From assembly GCF_013466425.1 (NCBI RefSeq), contig NZ_CP059165.1, positions 4,712,001-4,776,000 of the forward strand: a DNA stretch of 64,000 bases, read 5' to 3'. Source of the DNA: Mycobacterium vicinigordonae (GTDB taxonomy: Bacteria; Actinomycetota; Actinomycetes; Mycobacteriales; Mycobacteriaceae). A program made the position numbers and the translations under genes. Below, piece by piece: positions 35,751 to 45,792 of this stretch; the stretch's first letter is position 1, and every line of letters begins with the position of its first letter. Under the pieces are notes generated by a model. The model was not told the origin of the DNA. It ran no database searches and saw only the letters and a list, made by a program, of their open reading frames with translations.

Positions 35751-36476
35751 TCAGATTGGCGTGAAATCGGAAATCAACCATCTCGAACCAACTTTGTCGA
35801 GGGTCACCCTGACACTGGAGCTAGTGGTGGTGGGCGCGTCGTTGCCGATGATGATCGTCTGGTTAACGAAAACTAGGGTAACTGCATGGTTTGGGGTTGC
35901 CGATACCGCTGCTGCAGCCCTTACCGTAGCGACAGACGTGACCTTTTTCTCCCTCGCGCCGGGGATCACCACGTCGTCCACCAGCGACCTGTAGGAGTCC
36001 CGAAACTTGCCGGTGAGACGGTCGCCGGCGGCCTTCAGGTCTTTGTCCACGCTGTCCGGTTGGTAAGTCAACATGGCAATGGTGCTCTCGGTTGCGGCTT
36101 GCACCGATTGCCTTCTGGCAGCGTCGGATTCCCGCGCTACACCGTCCTGCCATTTTAGATATCCTGCCGCCAACGTCAGCAGTATGGCAATTATCGGTAG
36201 GACGGTGAGACCGACCATCCGCATCCACGACTTCCCGGCTCGCCGCCTCGGCGGGTTGGATGTATCGGGTTCGCTGGCCTCCGTTATCACGGGGTCTTCG
36301 CTCTCGGTTACAGGTTCGTCCTGAGTAGTGGATGACTCACGGGAGTTGTCGTTCTTGACAACCAGCGTGTCGCTGCCCGAGCGGTGCCCATCGGCGTCCT
36401 CTGCGGCGTCGGCCTCGGGCGCCTGCATGCTCTCGGGCTTGGTGGCGTCTCCCCTAACCTTGTGTTGGGTACTCAT
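35751..36476 (-). CDS. Mce-associated membrane protein
   Basis: 241 residues from ATG 36476, which overlaps the stop of the upstream gene (ATGA). A long acidic, disordered N-terminus is followed by one transmembrane helix (RMVGLTVLPIIAILLTLAAG) and an NTF2-like extracytoplasmic domain (TYQPDSVDKDLKAAGDRLTG, KVTSVATVRAAAAVSATPNH). This is the layout of Mas/Mam proteins, which help assemble or stabilise Mce transporters. It is the last gene of the mce operon. Confidence 0.85.
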   Translation of the reverse strand: MSTQHKVRGDATKPESMQAPEADAAEDADGHRSGSDTLVVKNDNSRESSTTQDEPVTESEDPVITEASEPDTSNPPRRRAGKSWMRMVGLTVLPIIAILLTLAAGYLKWQDGVARESDAARRQSVQAATESTIAMLTYQPDSVDKDLKAAGDRLTGKFRDSYRSLVDDVVIPGAREKKVTSVATVRAAAAVSATPNHAVTLVFVNQTIIIGNDAPTTTSSSVRVTLDKVGSRWLISDFTPI

Positions 36477-37096
36477 GGCACAAATTGGACGTTGGAAATT
36501 TTGGCGGTCTCGCCGATCTTCTGCACATCGATTCGCATCCGCCATAGACGTGGTTGTTGATCAGTGGCGCCAACGTTAGATGTTTTCACCGAGACGGCCA
36601 CCAGCACCCGGGCGTGGTCGCCGTCGACCGACTCGAGGGCGGCTTCAGTGACCGTGCCCACCGCCTTGGATTGCACCTGCTTGACAACGTCGATGAAAGG
36701 CTGGGAACGCTTTCGAAAATCGTCTAAGAATTCCCCCGTCGACGATTCCAAGATGCGCTGTATATCCTTGTCGACCTCCGTGTACTCAATCGTGGTCAGG
36801 TTCACCGCCCCCTGACGAGCTGCCTGGAGGTAAACCGCGTCCCGCTGTTGATCGCGTCGTGACTCGAAGAAACGAAATCCCAACCACCCCACGACAATGA
36901 CCAGTGCGAGCACCATCGCCATTCCGGCAGCCGCCGAGTACCGCCACGGCGAGGATCTGTGGTCTCCCGAGTTAGTGCGATCGCTGGACTCGTGATCGGC
37001 GGCACCGCTGCCGGTTGCGGACTCGGGATCCGGTTTATCCGCGGTGGAATCCGCCGTATGGATCAGACGGTCGGAATTGTCAGTGTCGGCGTCCAC
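36473..37096 (-). CDS. Mce-associated membrane protein
   Basis: 207 residues. A polar N-terminus, one transmembrane helix (GMAMVLALVIVVGWLGFRFF) and an extracytoplasmic domain with TTIEYTEVDKDIQRILESST are typical of the family, and resemble the next gene. Its start lies inside the 3' end of the FAH-family gene (17-bp overlap), and its stop overlaps the start of the second Mce-associated gene, so the three are tightly coupled. Confidence 0.85.
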   Translation of the reverse strand: MDADTDNSDRLIHTADSTADKPDPESATGSGAADHESSDRTNSGDHRSSPWRYSAAAGMAMVLALVIVVGWLGFRFFESRRDQQRDAVYLQAARQGAVNLTTIEYTEVDKDIQRILESSTGEFLDDFRKRSQPFIDVVKQVQSKAVGTVTEAALESVDGDHARVLVAVSVKTSNVGATDQQPRLWRMRIDVQKIGETAKISNVQFVP

Positions 37097-38024
37097 GTCG
37101 CTCCTTCCGCGCCGTTGGCGCTAAAGTTCCCTCGGCGGCGGGAGCTGATGGCGAACCGATCGCCCGTCCGCCGTCTCCGCCAGCTGCCGAGTGCGTTGTT
37201 CTGGTGACTAGTCGACCAATTCCCTCAATCTCGCTGACGATCTCCTGTCCTGGCTTGAGGAACCGCTGAGGCGATTGGGCGAAACCCACTCCCGCCGGTG
37301 TTCCGGTGAAAATCAGGTCCCCTGGCAGCAGTGGGCACACAGCGGATAGGCGCTCGATCAGGGCGCCGACGGAGAAAATCATCTCCGAGGTCCGCGCTGC
37401 TTGGACCAACTCGCCGTCAATTGTGCAAGTGATGGCAAGATCGTCGGGATCGGGGAATTCGTCGGGCGTCACCAGGAATGGCCCCAACGGCCCATACCCG
37501 GGGTACGACTTGCCCAGGCTGAATTGGCGCGTTGAGTCAGCGAATTGGAGCGTGCGCTCGGAGATGTCCTGGCCGATTGTGAGGCCGGCAACGTAACCCC
37601 AGGCGTCGGCGGCCCTCACTCGATGGGCCCGCCGAGCGACCACTGCGACCAGTTCGACCTCCCAGTCTGTCGTGTCGCTCGCCAGTTCTACGACGATATC
37701 GGGACCCACAATGCAGCTCGGAAACTTCGTGAAGGTGGTTGGCGTCTGAGTCGGCGCAAGTCCAGTCTCGTTTGCGTGACCGCTGTAATTAAGGCCGACC
37801 GCGAAAACCTGCCGCGGTTGCGGCACCAACGCTCCCAGTTTGGTTGGCCCGTGAGCACACTTCCCGAATGCGTTGATCGTGTGGCCCCACGCGAGGAAGT
37901 CATCCCAGCGGTCATATACACGCTGGATGTCGCTCTCGAAACGGCCACCGCTGGCGTGTGCGACATCGACAGGTCCACCGTTGGAAAATGTGGTGAGACG
38001 GCCTTCGACGTTGGCTACATACAT
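37080..38024 (-). CDS. Fumarylacetoacetate hydrolase-family protein
   Basis: 314 residues. FAVGLNYSGHANETGL, the metal-site acidic residues in WEVELVAVVARRAHRV, GLTIGQDISERTLQF and DLIFTGTPAGVGFAQ identify the FAH fold. These enzymes hydrolyse or decarboxylate dienoate-type products of aromatic ring cleavage using a divalent metal. ATG 38024 follows AAAGGGC. It sits inside the mce operon, 24 bp after mceF and overlapping the first Mce-associated gene, so an enzyme is hard-wired to a transporter. The C-terminal 30 residues beyond the fold are basic and low-complexity. Confidence 0.88.
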   Translation of the reverse strand: MYVANVEGRLTTFSNGGPVDVAHASGGRFESDIQRVYDRWDDFLAWGHTINAFGKCAHGPTKLGALVPQPRQVFAVGLNYSGHANETGLAPTQTPTTFTKFPSCIVGPDIVVELASDTTDWEVELVAVVARRAHRVRAADAWGYVAGLTIGQDISERTLQFADSTRQFSLGKSYPGYGPLGPFLVTPDEFPDPDDLAITCTIDGELVQAARTSEMIFSVGALIERLSAVCPLLPGDLIFTGTPAGVGFAQSPQRFLKPGQEIVSEIEGIGRLVTRTTHSAAGGDGGRAIGSPSAPAAEGTLAPTARKERRGRRH

Positions 38025-38048
38025 GTGTTCTGCCCTTTCGTGTGCCGT

Positions 38049-39506
38049 TCAGTGGTCTTGAGGGGGCAGTAGCATCGTCTGCCACGTCTGCTGTCCCGGA
38101 CGATTGCGCGCTAAGTCGGATTGTGTATATAGGTGCCCGTCTGGTCCGACGTATGTTCCGGTGGCCGGGTCATATTGGGAAACCGCGAGCGGCGCCGGCG
38201 GGGGTTCCCCAGTTTGTCCGGCAGCGGGCGGCGTGCCGGGTGGCAGCTCCGGAATGCCCGACCCGGTGTAGGTCGCGTTCGGGTCGCCCTTCCAGTTCAA
38301 ACCGTCATTGAGGGGAACGTACTCTTCGTCGCTTTCACACATCTTGGCCGTGGGGGCGCGTTTGCCCGGCTTGGTCTCGCACGGCGTGTTGCGGACGCCG
38401 CGGACGTTAAACGGCGAATCCTGAGGAATCCTGCAGTAGATATCGCCGGCCGGGCGATCTGGCCAGTCCTCGAAGGCCCCGCTGCGTTGCTGCTGGACGG
38501 GCAAGAACCCTGTGGTACAGGGGGGCGGAAAATTGAGGTTGAGGTTGAAGCTCAGGTAGCTGCCTCGTAGACCCTGCTTCGTATTCCGGTTGGCTAGGTT
38601 GATCCCTTGAACGGCCTCAACACCGCGAGGCAGCAATACCAGGATCTGCTCAAGGTTGGGCCGATACGTAACCGCCACTGCGTCAATGCTGACTAGGTTG
38701 GCCAACACGATTGGCAGGCTGACCTGCAGCCGGTCCAACAGAGCGCCGATCTCACCGAGTGCCGGGCCGCCGTTGCGCAACACCCCGCGCAGGTCGCGGT
38801 CGTGGGATTGCAGCTGGTTGGTCACGTTAGCCAGGTGTGCCGCCCATGCCTGCACTGAATTGGCGGTGCTGGTCTGCGTGTCGAGCACCGGCGCTGCGTT
38901 GTCGATGACATTGGTCAATTCGGCAAGATTGTTGTTGGCGTCGATCGTCAAACTGGTCGTCCCGGTGACCAGCCGCGAGAGTTCCGGCCCGAGCCCGCCG
39001 AAGGCAACGTAGGCCTCGTCGATGGTCGTTTTTAGGTTATCGTCCGGGATCGCGATGAGGCCACGGTTGACCGCATCGAGCAAGGTATCGATGGGGGGCG
39101 GCACACTGGTGTCTTTGCGGGCAATGATGTCACCGTTTTTGAGCGGCGGAGCGTCGCCGCGCGGCAACAGCGCGACATACTGTTCTCCTGCCGCCATCAT
39201 GCTATGCACCTCGGCCCGTAGGTTCGAGGGAATCTTTACCTCTGACCGTAGGGACAGCACTGCGTCGACGCCCGAGTTCGTCAGGTGAATCTCCTTGACC
39301 TGCCCGACCTCGACGCCGTTGTAGGTTACGTTTGCTCGTGGGTAGAGGCCACCCGCCGCTGGCAGTTGCGCGGTCACCAGGTAGCGGCCCGCATCAAACA
39401 GCAGGGTCGGCAAGTGTACGTAGGCGACGAGTGTCACCGCGACGGCGGTGGTCGACACCACTAGCAGTACTGCAATTTGAATCCAGTTCCGTCGACTCAT
39501 GCGCAT
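38049..39506 (-). CDS. Mce family protein, MceF position
   Basis: 485 residues. An N-terminal membrane helix (IQIAVLLVVSTTAVAVTLVA) is followed by the MCE/MlaD beta domain (ANVTYNGVEVGQVKEIHLTN, MMAAGEQYVALLPRGD). A long helical needle region follows, and then a tail rich in Pro and Gly with several cysteines. The sixth Mce subunit is usually the one with this long tail. ATG 39506 is chosen because it follows mceE after 2 bp; an earlier ATG at 39527 is also open. The function is as part of the periplasm-spanning lipid channel. Confidence 0.9.
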   Translation of the reverse strand: MRMSRRNWIQIAVLLVVSTTAVAVTLVAYVHLPTLLFDAGRYLVTAQLPAAGGLYPRANVTYNGVEVGQVKEIHLTNSGVDAVLSLRSEVKIPSNLRAEVHSMMAAGEQYVALLPRGDAPPLKNGDIIARKDTSVPPPIDTLLDAVNRGLIAIPDDNLKTTIDEAYVAFGGLGPELSRLVTGTTSLTIDANNNLAELTNVIDNAAPVLDTQTSTANSVQAWAAHLANVTNQLQSHDRDLRGVLRNGGPALGEIGALLDRLQVSLPIVLANLVSIDAVAVTYRPNLEQILVLLPRGVEAVQGINLANRNTKQGLRGSYLSFNLNLNFPPPCTTGFLPVQQQRSGAFEDWPDRPAGDIYCRIPQDSPFNVRGVRNTPCETKPGKRAPTAKMCESDEEYVPLNDGLNWKGDPNATYTGSGIPELPPGTPPAAGQTGEPPPAPLAVSQYDPATGTYVGPDGHLYTQSDLARNRPGQQTWQTMLLPPQDH

Positions 39507-39508
39507 TT

Positions 39509-40645
39509 TTAGGACCCCTGATCCCATCGGTAGGGAGCGACAAGCGGGTTGCCTGCGGTGTACGGACTAGGCAGCTGCCCAATGGTGCGGCCCCACTGCA
39601 GTTCGAGCTCGGTCAAGTTCCCCTCGAAACGGGTGCCGGTGAAGAACGAGGAGTCGATTCGGCTCAGCGTCAAGTCGATGATGGCGGTCAGGTTGGCGTA
39701 GTCACCGCGGAACCAGTTCAGCAGTGTGTCGTTGGGGAACGGGAAAGTGCTAAAGAAGCTCAACGAGCGCGTTAGCGCCGGGCCGGCGTCGGCCAGCGAT
39801 TGGAGCACCGGGCCGAGCTGTTTGAGTTCCTCGACGACGTTCTTCTTGATCCGGCTCACCGAGTCAGCAGTCAGCGCACCAAACTTGCCGAACTCGTCGA
39901 GTGCCTCTGCGAGGTTTTGTCGCTGGTCCCGCAGCACCTTCAACGCATTGGGCAGGGTCTTGAGGGCCTTATCCACCACCGGCCTCTGGTCGGCGAACTG
40001 GCCAGCCAGGTTGTTGAGACTATCCGTTGCGGCAATGATGTCGTCGGTCTGGCGGTTGAGGTTGCCGACGAACTTGTCGAGTTCCCGGATCAGCCCGTGC
40101 AGTTGTTCTTCGCGACCCGCGAACGAGCTGCTGAGAACTTGGACGATTTCGTCGAGCTGACCGATGCCGCCACCGTTGAGCAGCATCGATGTCGCTGCCA
40201 GCGTCTGCTCCGTGGTGGGATATAGCGAACCCGACGACAACGGTATGAGAGATCCTTCATGTAAGGAGCCCTGCGGCGAGACGTTCTTGGGCGGTGCCAG
40301 CTCAACATGCAATGAACCCAGCAGGCTGGTCTGGCCGACGGTGGCCGTGGAATTGGCGGGCAGATGCACGTCACCATTGAGTCTCATCGTCACCAGGGCG
40401 TGCCAGCCCTGACGTTCGACCTTGGTGACGTTGCCAACCGTGACATCGTTGACGCGTACCCGTGAATTTTGCTCCAAGTGGTCGACATCGGGCAGCTGCG
40501 CCTGGATGGTGAATGCACCGGGGCCGCGGCCTTCGGTGCCCGGCAACGGCAGTGAGTTGACGCCTCGCCAGTTCGCGCAGCCCGGCAAACCACAGGCGGC
40601 GATCACCAGTAGCGCGTTGGCAAGCACACGACGCATCCCGGTCAT
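39509..40645 (-). CDS. Mce family lipoprotein, MceE position
   Basis: 378 residues. The signal sequence ends in the lipobox GLPGC with the lipidated Cys at residue 23, the hallmark of the fifth (Lpr) Mce subunit. The MCE domain follows (DHLEQNSRVRVNDVTVGNV), then long helical repeats. ATG 40645 overlaps the mceD stop by 4 bp. Confidence 0.92.
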   Translation of the reverse strand: MTGMRRVLANALLVIAACGLPGCANWRGVNSLPLPGTEGRGPGAFTIQAQLPDVDHLEQNSRVRVNDVTVGNVTKVERQGWHALVTMRLNGDVHLPANSTATVGQTSLLGSLHVELAPPKNVSPQGSLHEGSLIPLSSGSLYPTTEQTLAATSMLLNGGGIGQLDEIVQVLSSSFAGREEQLHGLIRELDKFVGNLNRQTDDIIAATDSLNNLAGQFADQRPVVDKALKTLPNALKVLRDQRQNLAEALDEFGKFGALTADSVSRIKKNVVEELKQLGPVLQSLADAGPALTRSLSFFSTFPFPNDTLLNWFRGDYANLTAIIDLTLSRIDSSFFTGTRFEGNLTELELQWGRTIGQLPSPYTAGNPLVAPYRWDQGS

Positions 40646-41967
40646 GGGTGGGACTCCTGAGGCACCATCAAGCCGCGCAATCCAGACGCCGCGTCGGCTG
40701 GCTGAGTCTCGGTCGGGTATCCGCCGAGGGCGTCGGCCCGCGGCGGTGCCGGCGGCTCTCCGGGAGGCGGTGCCGGCGCTTGGCCAGGCGGGGGCACGTA
40801 ATCGGGTCGTAACCAGTCCTCGCTGTACGTGAGTTCGTTCGGCCTCGCGGAGGTGCCAACAAATGGGTTGAGACCCAGCGGAGGAAAGTTGTACTGGCGG
40901 TTCTTAACAATCGGCGCCAGATATTGCACGCACAGCTTCGCCGATTGCTCGGCCCCCAGTCGCGCCGCGGCCTGAATCGCCCCGCAGATGAAGGAGATCG
41001 GGTTCGCGAAATTGTTGGCGGCGAGCACCCCGGTCAGCGTGGCCTGCGCAGGTTGGTAAATGTTCAGAAAGTTTTGGAAGGTAGTGGGGGCGATGTGCAG
41101 CGTCTGCTTGAGATCATCGAGACTCTGCTTCACTGCTGTGGTTATCGACGCCAGCTTGTCGGAGGTTGTTCCGAGCGTTTCCCTGTTTTCCGCTACGAAG
41201 CTTTGTACTTCGCCGGCTGCAGAGTTGATGTTCTCGAGGACATTGCCAATCTCATCCGGGTTATTCGACACCAATGCGGTCACCGCGGCCAAGTTCGCAT
41301 TCAACTGTCTCATCAGATCAGTGCTGCTCTGCAACGCAGACACCAGGATTGACACATTCTTGATGGTGCTGAACAGGTCGCCGCTGTGATCGCCAAGGGC
41401 CGATATTGCCGCCGACAGCTTGATTACACTGTCGCGGATGCTCGCACCTTGCCCACGCAGGTTGTCGGCCGCGGTATCGACGAACTGTCCGAGCGTACTG
41501 ACACCGCCTGGCTGGCTCGGCTGGAGCATATTCGTGAGCTTTTCGAGCTGTTGTCGGAATTCGTCCCACTCGACGGGTACCGCGGTGCGCTCCTGGGGGA
41601 TGACCGCGCCGGCTGCCATGATCGGGCCGCCAGCGTAGGCTGGAGTTAACTGGATCCCCCGTGCAGAAATCAGCGTCGGCGACAGGATCACAGCATTCGC
41701 GTTCGCGGGTACCTTGTATTTGTCGTGGTACCAGAACGTGACCTTTACCCGCCGCGGTTGCGCCTCGATCTGATCGATCTTGCCGACTGGAACCCCGAGA
41801 ATGCGTACCTCATCACCGGCATACATCCCGTTGGCGTTGGGGAAGTACGCGGTGACGTGGATGCGTCGTGCTGCGTCTGCCGTACGCGACAACCCGACGA
41901 TGCCTGCGATCAGCAGGATCACCAGCGTGAGAGCCACCGCCAGCCTGGCAGTGCGTGTGCGCGTCAT
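40642..41967 (-). CDS. Mce family protein, MceD position
   Basis: 441 residues from ATG 41967, which overlaps the mceC stop (ATGA). Membrane helix LAVALTLVILLIAGIVGL, MCE domain GMYAGDEVRILGVPVGKIDQ, helical needle region, then a proline-rich C-terminus (PPPGQAPAPPPGEPPAPP). It is a structural subunit of the Mce complex. Confidence 0.9.
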   Translation of the reverse strand: MTRTRTARLAVALTLVILLIAGIVGLSRTADAARRIHVTAYFPNANGMYAGDEVRILGVPVGKIDQIEAQPRRVKVTFWYHDKYKVPANANAVILSPTLISARGIQLTPAYAGGPIMAAGAVIPQERTAVPVEWDEFRQQLEKLTNMLQPSQPGGVSTLGQFVDTAADNLRGQGASIRDSVIKLSAAISALGDHSGDLFSTIKNVSILVSALQSSTDLMRQLNANLAAVTALVSNNPDEIGNVLENINSAAGEVQSFVAENRETLGTTSDKLASITTAVKQSLDDLKQTLHIAPTTFQNFLNIYQPAQATLTGVLAANNFANPISFICGAIQAAARLGAEQSAKLCVQYLAPIVKNRQYNFPPLGLNPFVGTSARPNELTYSEDWLRPDYVPPPGQAPAPPPGEPPAPPRADALGGYPTETQPADAASGLRGLMVPQESHP

Positions 41968-43268
41968 TGGGCACCAGCTCCCGCTGGCGGGCTCGGCTGC
42001 GGAGGTGGCGCTGGAGGCCCGGGCGGCGGCCCTCCAGCTGGCGGCGCAGGTTCGGGCGGACGGTACGGGTAGCAGCCAGGGCCAGAGAGTGGTGCGCCGG
42101 ACACGCCACATTGCTGGTCACCGGGGTTGCCTGTGATGGCATCCGGCAATGTGCGTCTTGGCTCGCCGCCCTGGCCGGTCCGCGGATATGGCATCGGAAG
42201 CGGCGGTGTGCCTGGCTGGCCAACTTGCGGATCGGTGACCTGCGACGGCAATCGGGTGTTCGGGTCGAGCCCAAGATCGGAGAACGCTGCATCGATGAAC
42301 GGCTGCAGGAACTGTCCGGGCAGCAGATTCCACACGTACGCCTTGAAGAACGGGCCCGAGGAGACCGCCTCACCCAACGACATCGCGTAAGAGTTCAGCC
42401 TTTTGATCGCATCCCGGACCTTGTCTTTGCGGTTGTCGACAATCGCCAATGCACCGTTGAGCTTCTCCAACGCTGGCTTCAGCGCGGTCCTGTTGTCGCT
42501 GATGAACCCCCGGACTTGTTGGGCGAGTGCCGAAAGATTTCCCGCAATTTCATCAAGAGCGCTGCTTTGCGTCCGCAACTGAACAAGCAGTGCATTGGTG
42601 TCTGCGATGAGCTTGACGACCTGGTCGCTGCGCTGGGCCAGGACCCCAGTCGCCTTGTTGGCGTTGGCCAGCAGGTTGCGCAACTGCGCGTCGCGCTTGT
42701 CCAGGGTCTCGGAGAATCGAGCCACACCTTGGACGGCGACCTTCAGTTGCGGCGGGGTGTTCGCGAAGGTTTGCGATAGCGTCGATAACGACTCGGACAG
42801 CTGGCCGGTGTCCATGCCGCTAATAACTTGGGTGACTTCAGCGAGAGCGTCGGGCAGCAGATATGGCGGTCGAGTGCGTTCGATAGGTATTGGGCCCTTT
42901 TGTATGTCGTCACCGCGGGGGGTGACCTCCAGAACTTTGGCGCCTAGCACGCTATTGGTCTTGATTGCCGCTTCGGTGCGGTTGCCGAGACGGATGTGTT
43001 TATCTATCTCGAACCTGACCAGCACTTGTCGCCCGTCCAGTTCGAAGTTGGACACTTTGCCCACAGCTAATCCCGAGACCAGGACGGGTACGCCTGGAGC
43101 TAGGCCGCCGATCTCGGCGAAGTAGGCCGAATAGCGTTCGTTCTGGTTGACGAACGGCAGCTTGTCATAATTCACAGCGATCAGCAGGGCTCCAACGGTC
43201 ACCGCAAGGCCGACCGCCCCGGTGACCAAGGGATTGCGTTCTGCGAAGGACTTCATTTTGGCGTGCAC
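41964..43268 (-). CDS. Mce family protein, MceC position
   Basis: 434 residues from GTG 43268, overlapping mceB by 16 bp. Membrane helix VTGAVGLAVTVGALLIAVNY, MCE domain GGLAPGVPVLVSGLAVGKV, helical region, and a tail rich in Pro and Gly that ends PPPGPPAPPPQPSPP. It is a structural subunit of the Mce complex. Confidence 0.9.
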   Translation of the reverse strand: MHAKMKSFAERNPLVTGAVGLAVTVGALLIAVNYDKLPFVNQNERYSAYFAEIGGLAPGVPVLVSGLAVGKVSNFELDGRQVLVRFEIDKHIRLGNRTEAAIKTNSVLGAKVLEVTPRGDDIQKGPIPIERTRPPYLLPDALAEVTQVISGMDTGQLSESLSTLSQTFANTPPQLKVAVQGVARFSETLDKRDAQLRNLLANANKATGVLAQRSDQVVKLIADTNALLVQLRTQSSALDEIAGNLSALAQQVRGFISDNRTALKPALEKLNGALAIVDNRKDKVRDAIKRLNSYAMSLGEAVSSGPFFKAYVWNLLPGQFLQPFIDAAFSDLGLDPNTRLPSQVTDPQVGQPGTPPLPMPYPRTGQGGEPRRTLPDAITGNPGDQQCGVSGAPLSGPGCYPYRPPEPAPPAGGPPPGPPAPPPQPSPPAGAGAQ

Positions 43269-44281
43269 CTTCCGCTGGGTTGGCCTGCGACCTTGACGTA
43301 TATGGGCTGGCCGCCCTTGCCGTTGAGCTTCAGGAAGATGTCACAGAAATAGAAGCTGAAAAAATCACCGGTGAGACCTTGGCGACCCAGTGCCCGGTAC
43401 TTGTCGGGCAGCGTGTTGAGGATGTTGTCCACATAGTCGTGGTCGGCAAGGATCAGCCCCGCGGTCCGATCGGTTTCGCCGACGACCTTGGTGATCAGCT
43501 GCCGTGAGTGGGTCAACAGGTCGGCGATCGAGCCGGCGGCGGCGTTAACGTAGGCGACCGAATTGCTGATGTCGTGCTTGCGGTCGGCCAGGGTAGACAT
43601 CAGCTGGCTCAACGAGTCGACGGCCTTGGCGAATTGGTTGCTTTGGTCGCCCAGCGAACCCAATACGGTGTTGAGGTTGACGATGACCTGCCCGATTAGC
43701 TGGTCTCGTTGGGCCAGGGTGGTTGTCAACGCCGCTGCCTGCGTCAAGAACGACCCGATCGTGTCCCCTTGGCCCTCAAAGATTTTGATCAATTGTCCGG
43801 TGAGGGCATTGACTTGGTCTGGCTCAAGGGCATGAAACAGCGGACGGAATCCGCCGATTAATGTGTCCACGTCCAGCGCGGGTGATGTGTTGGTCGCCGA
43901 GATGGTGTCGCCAGCGTGCAACCTCTTGGTTCCGCCGGCGCCTTGTTCCAGGGAGAGGTAGCGGTCGCCGACGAGGTCGGCGTATCGGATGACCGCACGG
44001 CTGCCCTGGGTGAGGACAACGGAAGAATCGGCAGTGAACTCCACCAACACCGTCGAGTCAGGTTGGATGCTGAGCTTCTTGACCTTGCCGATCTCGACGC
44101 CGGCGATGCGGACAAATTGGCCCGCCTTCATTCCGGAGACGTTGGTGAACACAGCCTTGTAAGTGTCTTGCGGCTCGAACCGCATTTGCGAAAAGACCGC
44201 GAACATCGCGAAGATCCCGAAAAGGCAGACCATCACGAAAATGGCGAGCCGCCAAGTAACGGCTAGCAATTTTTCTCTCAC
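43253..44281 (-). CDS. Mce family protein, MceB position
   Basis: 342 residues from GTG 44281. Membrane helix LAIFVMVCLFGIFAMFAVFS, MCE domain GMKAGQFVRIAGVEIGKVKK, then helices. The C-terminus is short and ends with a small folded part (FFSFYFCDIFLKLNGKGGQP), as in other MceB proteins. It starts 43 bp after mceA. Confidence 0.92.
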   Translation of the reverse strand: MREKLLAVTWRLAIFVMVCLFGIFAMFAVFSQMRFEPQDTYKAVFTNVSGMKAGQFVRIAGVEIGKVKKLSIQPDSTVLVEFTADSSVVLTQGSRAVIRYADLVGDRYLSLEQGAGGTKRLHAGDTISATNTSPALDVDTLIGGFRPLFHALEPDQVNALTGQLIKIFEGQGDTIGSFLTQAAALTTTLAQRDQLIGQVIVNLNTVLGSLGDQSNQFAKAVDSLSQLMSTLADRKHDISNSVAYVNAAAGSIADLLTHSRQLITKVVGETDRTAGLILADHDYVDNILNTLPDKYRALGRQGLTGDFFSFYFCDIFLKLNGKGGQPIYVKVAGQPSGRCTPK

Positions 44282-44324
44282 AGTCGATTGCCTCTCGTTG
44301 GAGCCTCAGTCCAGTGCGGTGCGG

Positions 44325-45788
44325 TCACGGCGATGGTGCAGCCGCCTGTGGTGCGGGCGGTGTCGGTGTCGGTTGCATCTCCATCGGGTGAGGGGGAAGG
44401 AATGGCTCGGCCCCGGGGCGGGGTCCGAGGTCGCGCGGCGCCCCAGGGGGCGGTGCCGGAGGTAGACCCGGATACATCGGGGTTCCGTCGGGTGCGTACA
44501 TCGGCGCTCCATAGGGGGGCGCCCCCGGGTATGGAATGGGGCCGGGGGCCGGGCCGCCGAAGGAGCGGATGTTCGGCGGCTCCGGCGTGCCGCGGGTGAC
44601 TGGGAAGTAGTTGGCCCAGCCGGGGAAGCCGATACCGGGGTTTGGCCGGATGTCGAGCCCGGTGCCAAATCCGGTGTCGGTCACCAGGTGGCGCACCGGC
44701 CAGTTCTTCGCGACGTCGGGCAGCGATCCACAACTAGGTTTGCCGCCGGGCCCTCCCCTGGCGCCGATGATCGGGAGGTTGTCGGGGTATCTGTACGGGT
44801 CGTCGCCAAGTAGCAGCGCTGCATCAAGAATCGCTGACCTACCGTTGCCGCCAATGGTCTCCGCATAGCCGGTGTCCATGAGGAGCTTGGCGCCGGTAAG
44901 CATGCATGTGAGTTCGGGGTTGTATTTCATCAACAGCGACATCGTCGGTTCCAGGTCGTTGATGGCGTCCACCAGGTTGTCCCTGTTGGGGCCGATGAGG
45001 TTTATGCCGCTGCGCGAAACCCCGATGATGCTGGTGAGTAATTGGTCCAGCGATGCGGCGTCATCGGTGATCGTGGTGCTCGTTGTGCTCGCCGCGTCAA
45101 GCACTGCAAGGATGTTTTGGGCGGCGGCGCTGTAGGTGTTGCTGAACCCCTTCAGCGACTGCCAGTCGCTGCGGATGGTCTCGGCTCGGGGGTTCAGCGC
45201 GGTGAGAACGTTATAGCCGGCGGTGATACTTTGTCCGATTGCGGGCGCTTTCCCGCGTAAGCCTTCGGCAACAGCGGTGAGCGTTGCATTGAGTTTCACC
45301 GGGTCGATACTGTGCAGCACCTCGGAAAGGTTTTGGAAAACGGTGTTGACCTCAGTGGACACGTTCTGCGCCCGGATGACTTCACCAGCCGCTATCGGTC
45401 TGGGACTCGGGTTCTTCGGGTAGACCAGGTCGACGTATTTGGCGCCGAAAACTGTGGAGGCGCGAATTTGCCCTTCGACATTGGCCGGGATGTGCTCGAC
45501 CTGATCGGGGAAGATCTGCAGGCTCAGGCTTGTATGCCCGCCGACGTCGCGGGTGGTGTCGACGCGGCCCACCTGGATACCGCGCATATTGACTTGGCCG
45601 CCGTGTTCCATCACCAATCCGGCCCGATCAGCCAGCAGTGTGACCCGCACATATGACCTGAAGTTGCCGAGGAACTGTTGGTAGACAAGCAGTACTCCGC
45701 CGCCAATAACGACAAGGAGGATCAGCGGCCAGACCGACGGGTGTACGCGCGGAACCGTTCGCCTCGATGCCCTGGTGGTATTTGTCAT
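44325..45788 (-). CDS. Mce family protein, MceA position
   Basis: 487 residues from ATG 45788, 4 bp after the yrbEB stop; the frame is open further upstream but that would overlap yrbEB. Membrane helix SVWPLILLVVIGGGVLLVYQ, MCE domain VMEHGGQVNMRGIQVGRVDT, helical needle, and a long tail rich in Pro and Gly. First Mce subunit of the operon. Confidence 0.9.
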   Translation of the reverse strand: MTNTTRASRRTVPRVHPSVWPLILLVVIGGGVLLVYQQFLGNFRSYVRVTLLADRAGLVMEHGGQVNMRGIQVGRVDTTRDVGGHTSLSLQIFPDQVEHIPANVEGQIRASTVFGAKYVDLVYPKNPSPRPIAAGEVIRAQNVSTEVNTVFQNLSEVLHSIDPVKLNATLTAVAEGLRGKAPAIGQSITAGYNVLTALNPRAETIRSDWQSLKGFSNTYSAAAQNILAVLDAASTTSTTITDDAASLDQLLTSIIGVSRSGINLIGPNRDNLVDAINDLEPTMSLLMKYNPELTCMLTGAKLLMDTGYAETIGGNGRSAILDAALLLGDDPYRYPDNLPIIGARGGPGGKPSCGSLPDVAKNWPVRHLVTDTGFGTGLDIRPNPGIGFPGWANYFPVTRGTPEPPNIRSFGGPAPGPIPYPGAPPYGAPMYAPDGTPMYPGLPPAPPPGAPRDLGPRPGAEPFLPPHPMEMQPTPTPPAPQAAAPSP

Positions 45789-45792
45789 GGCG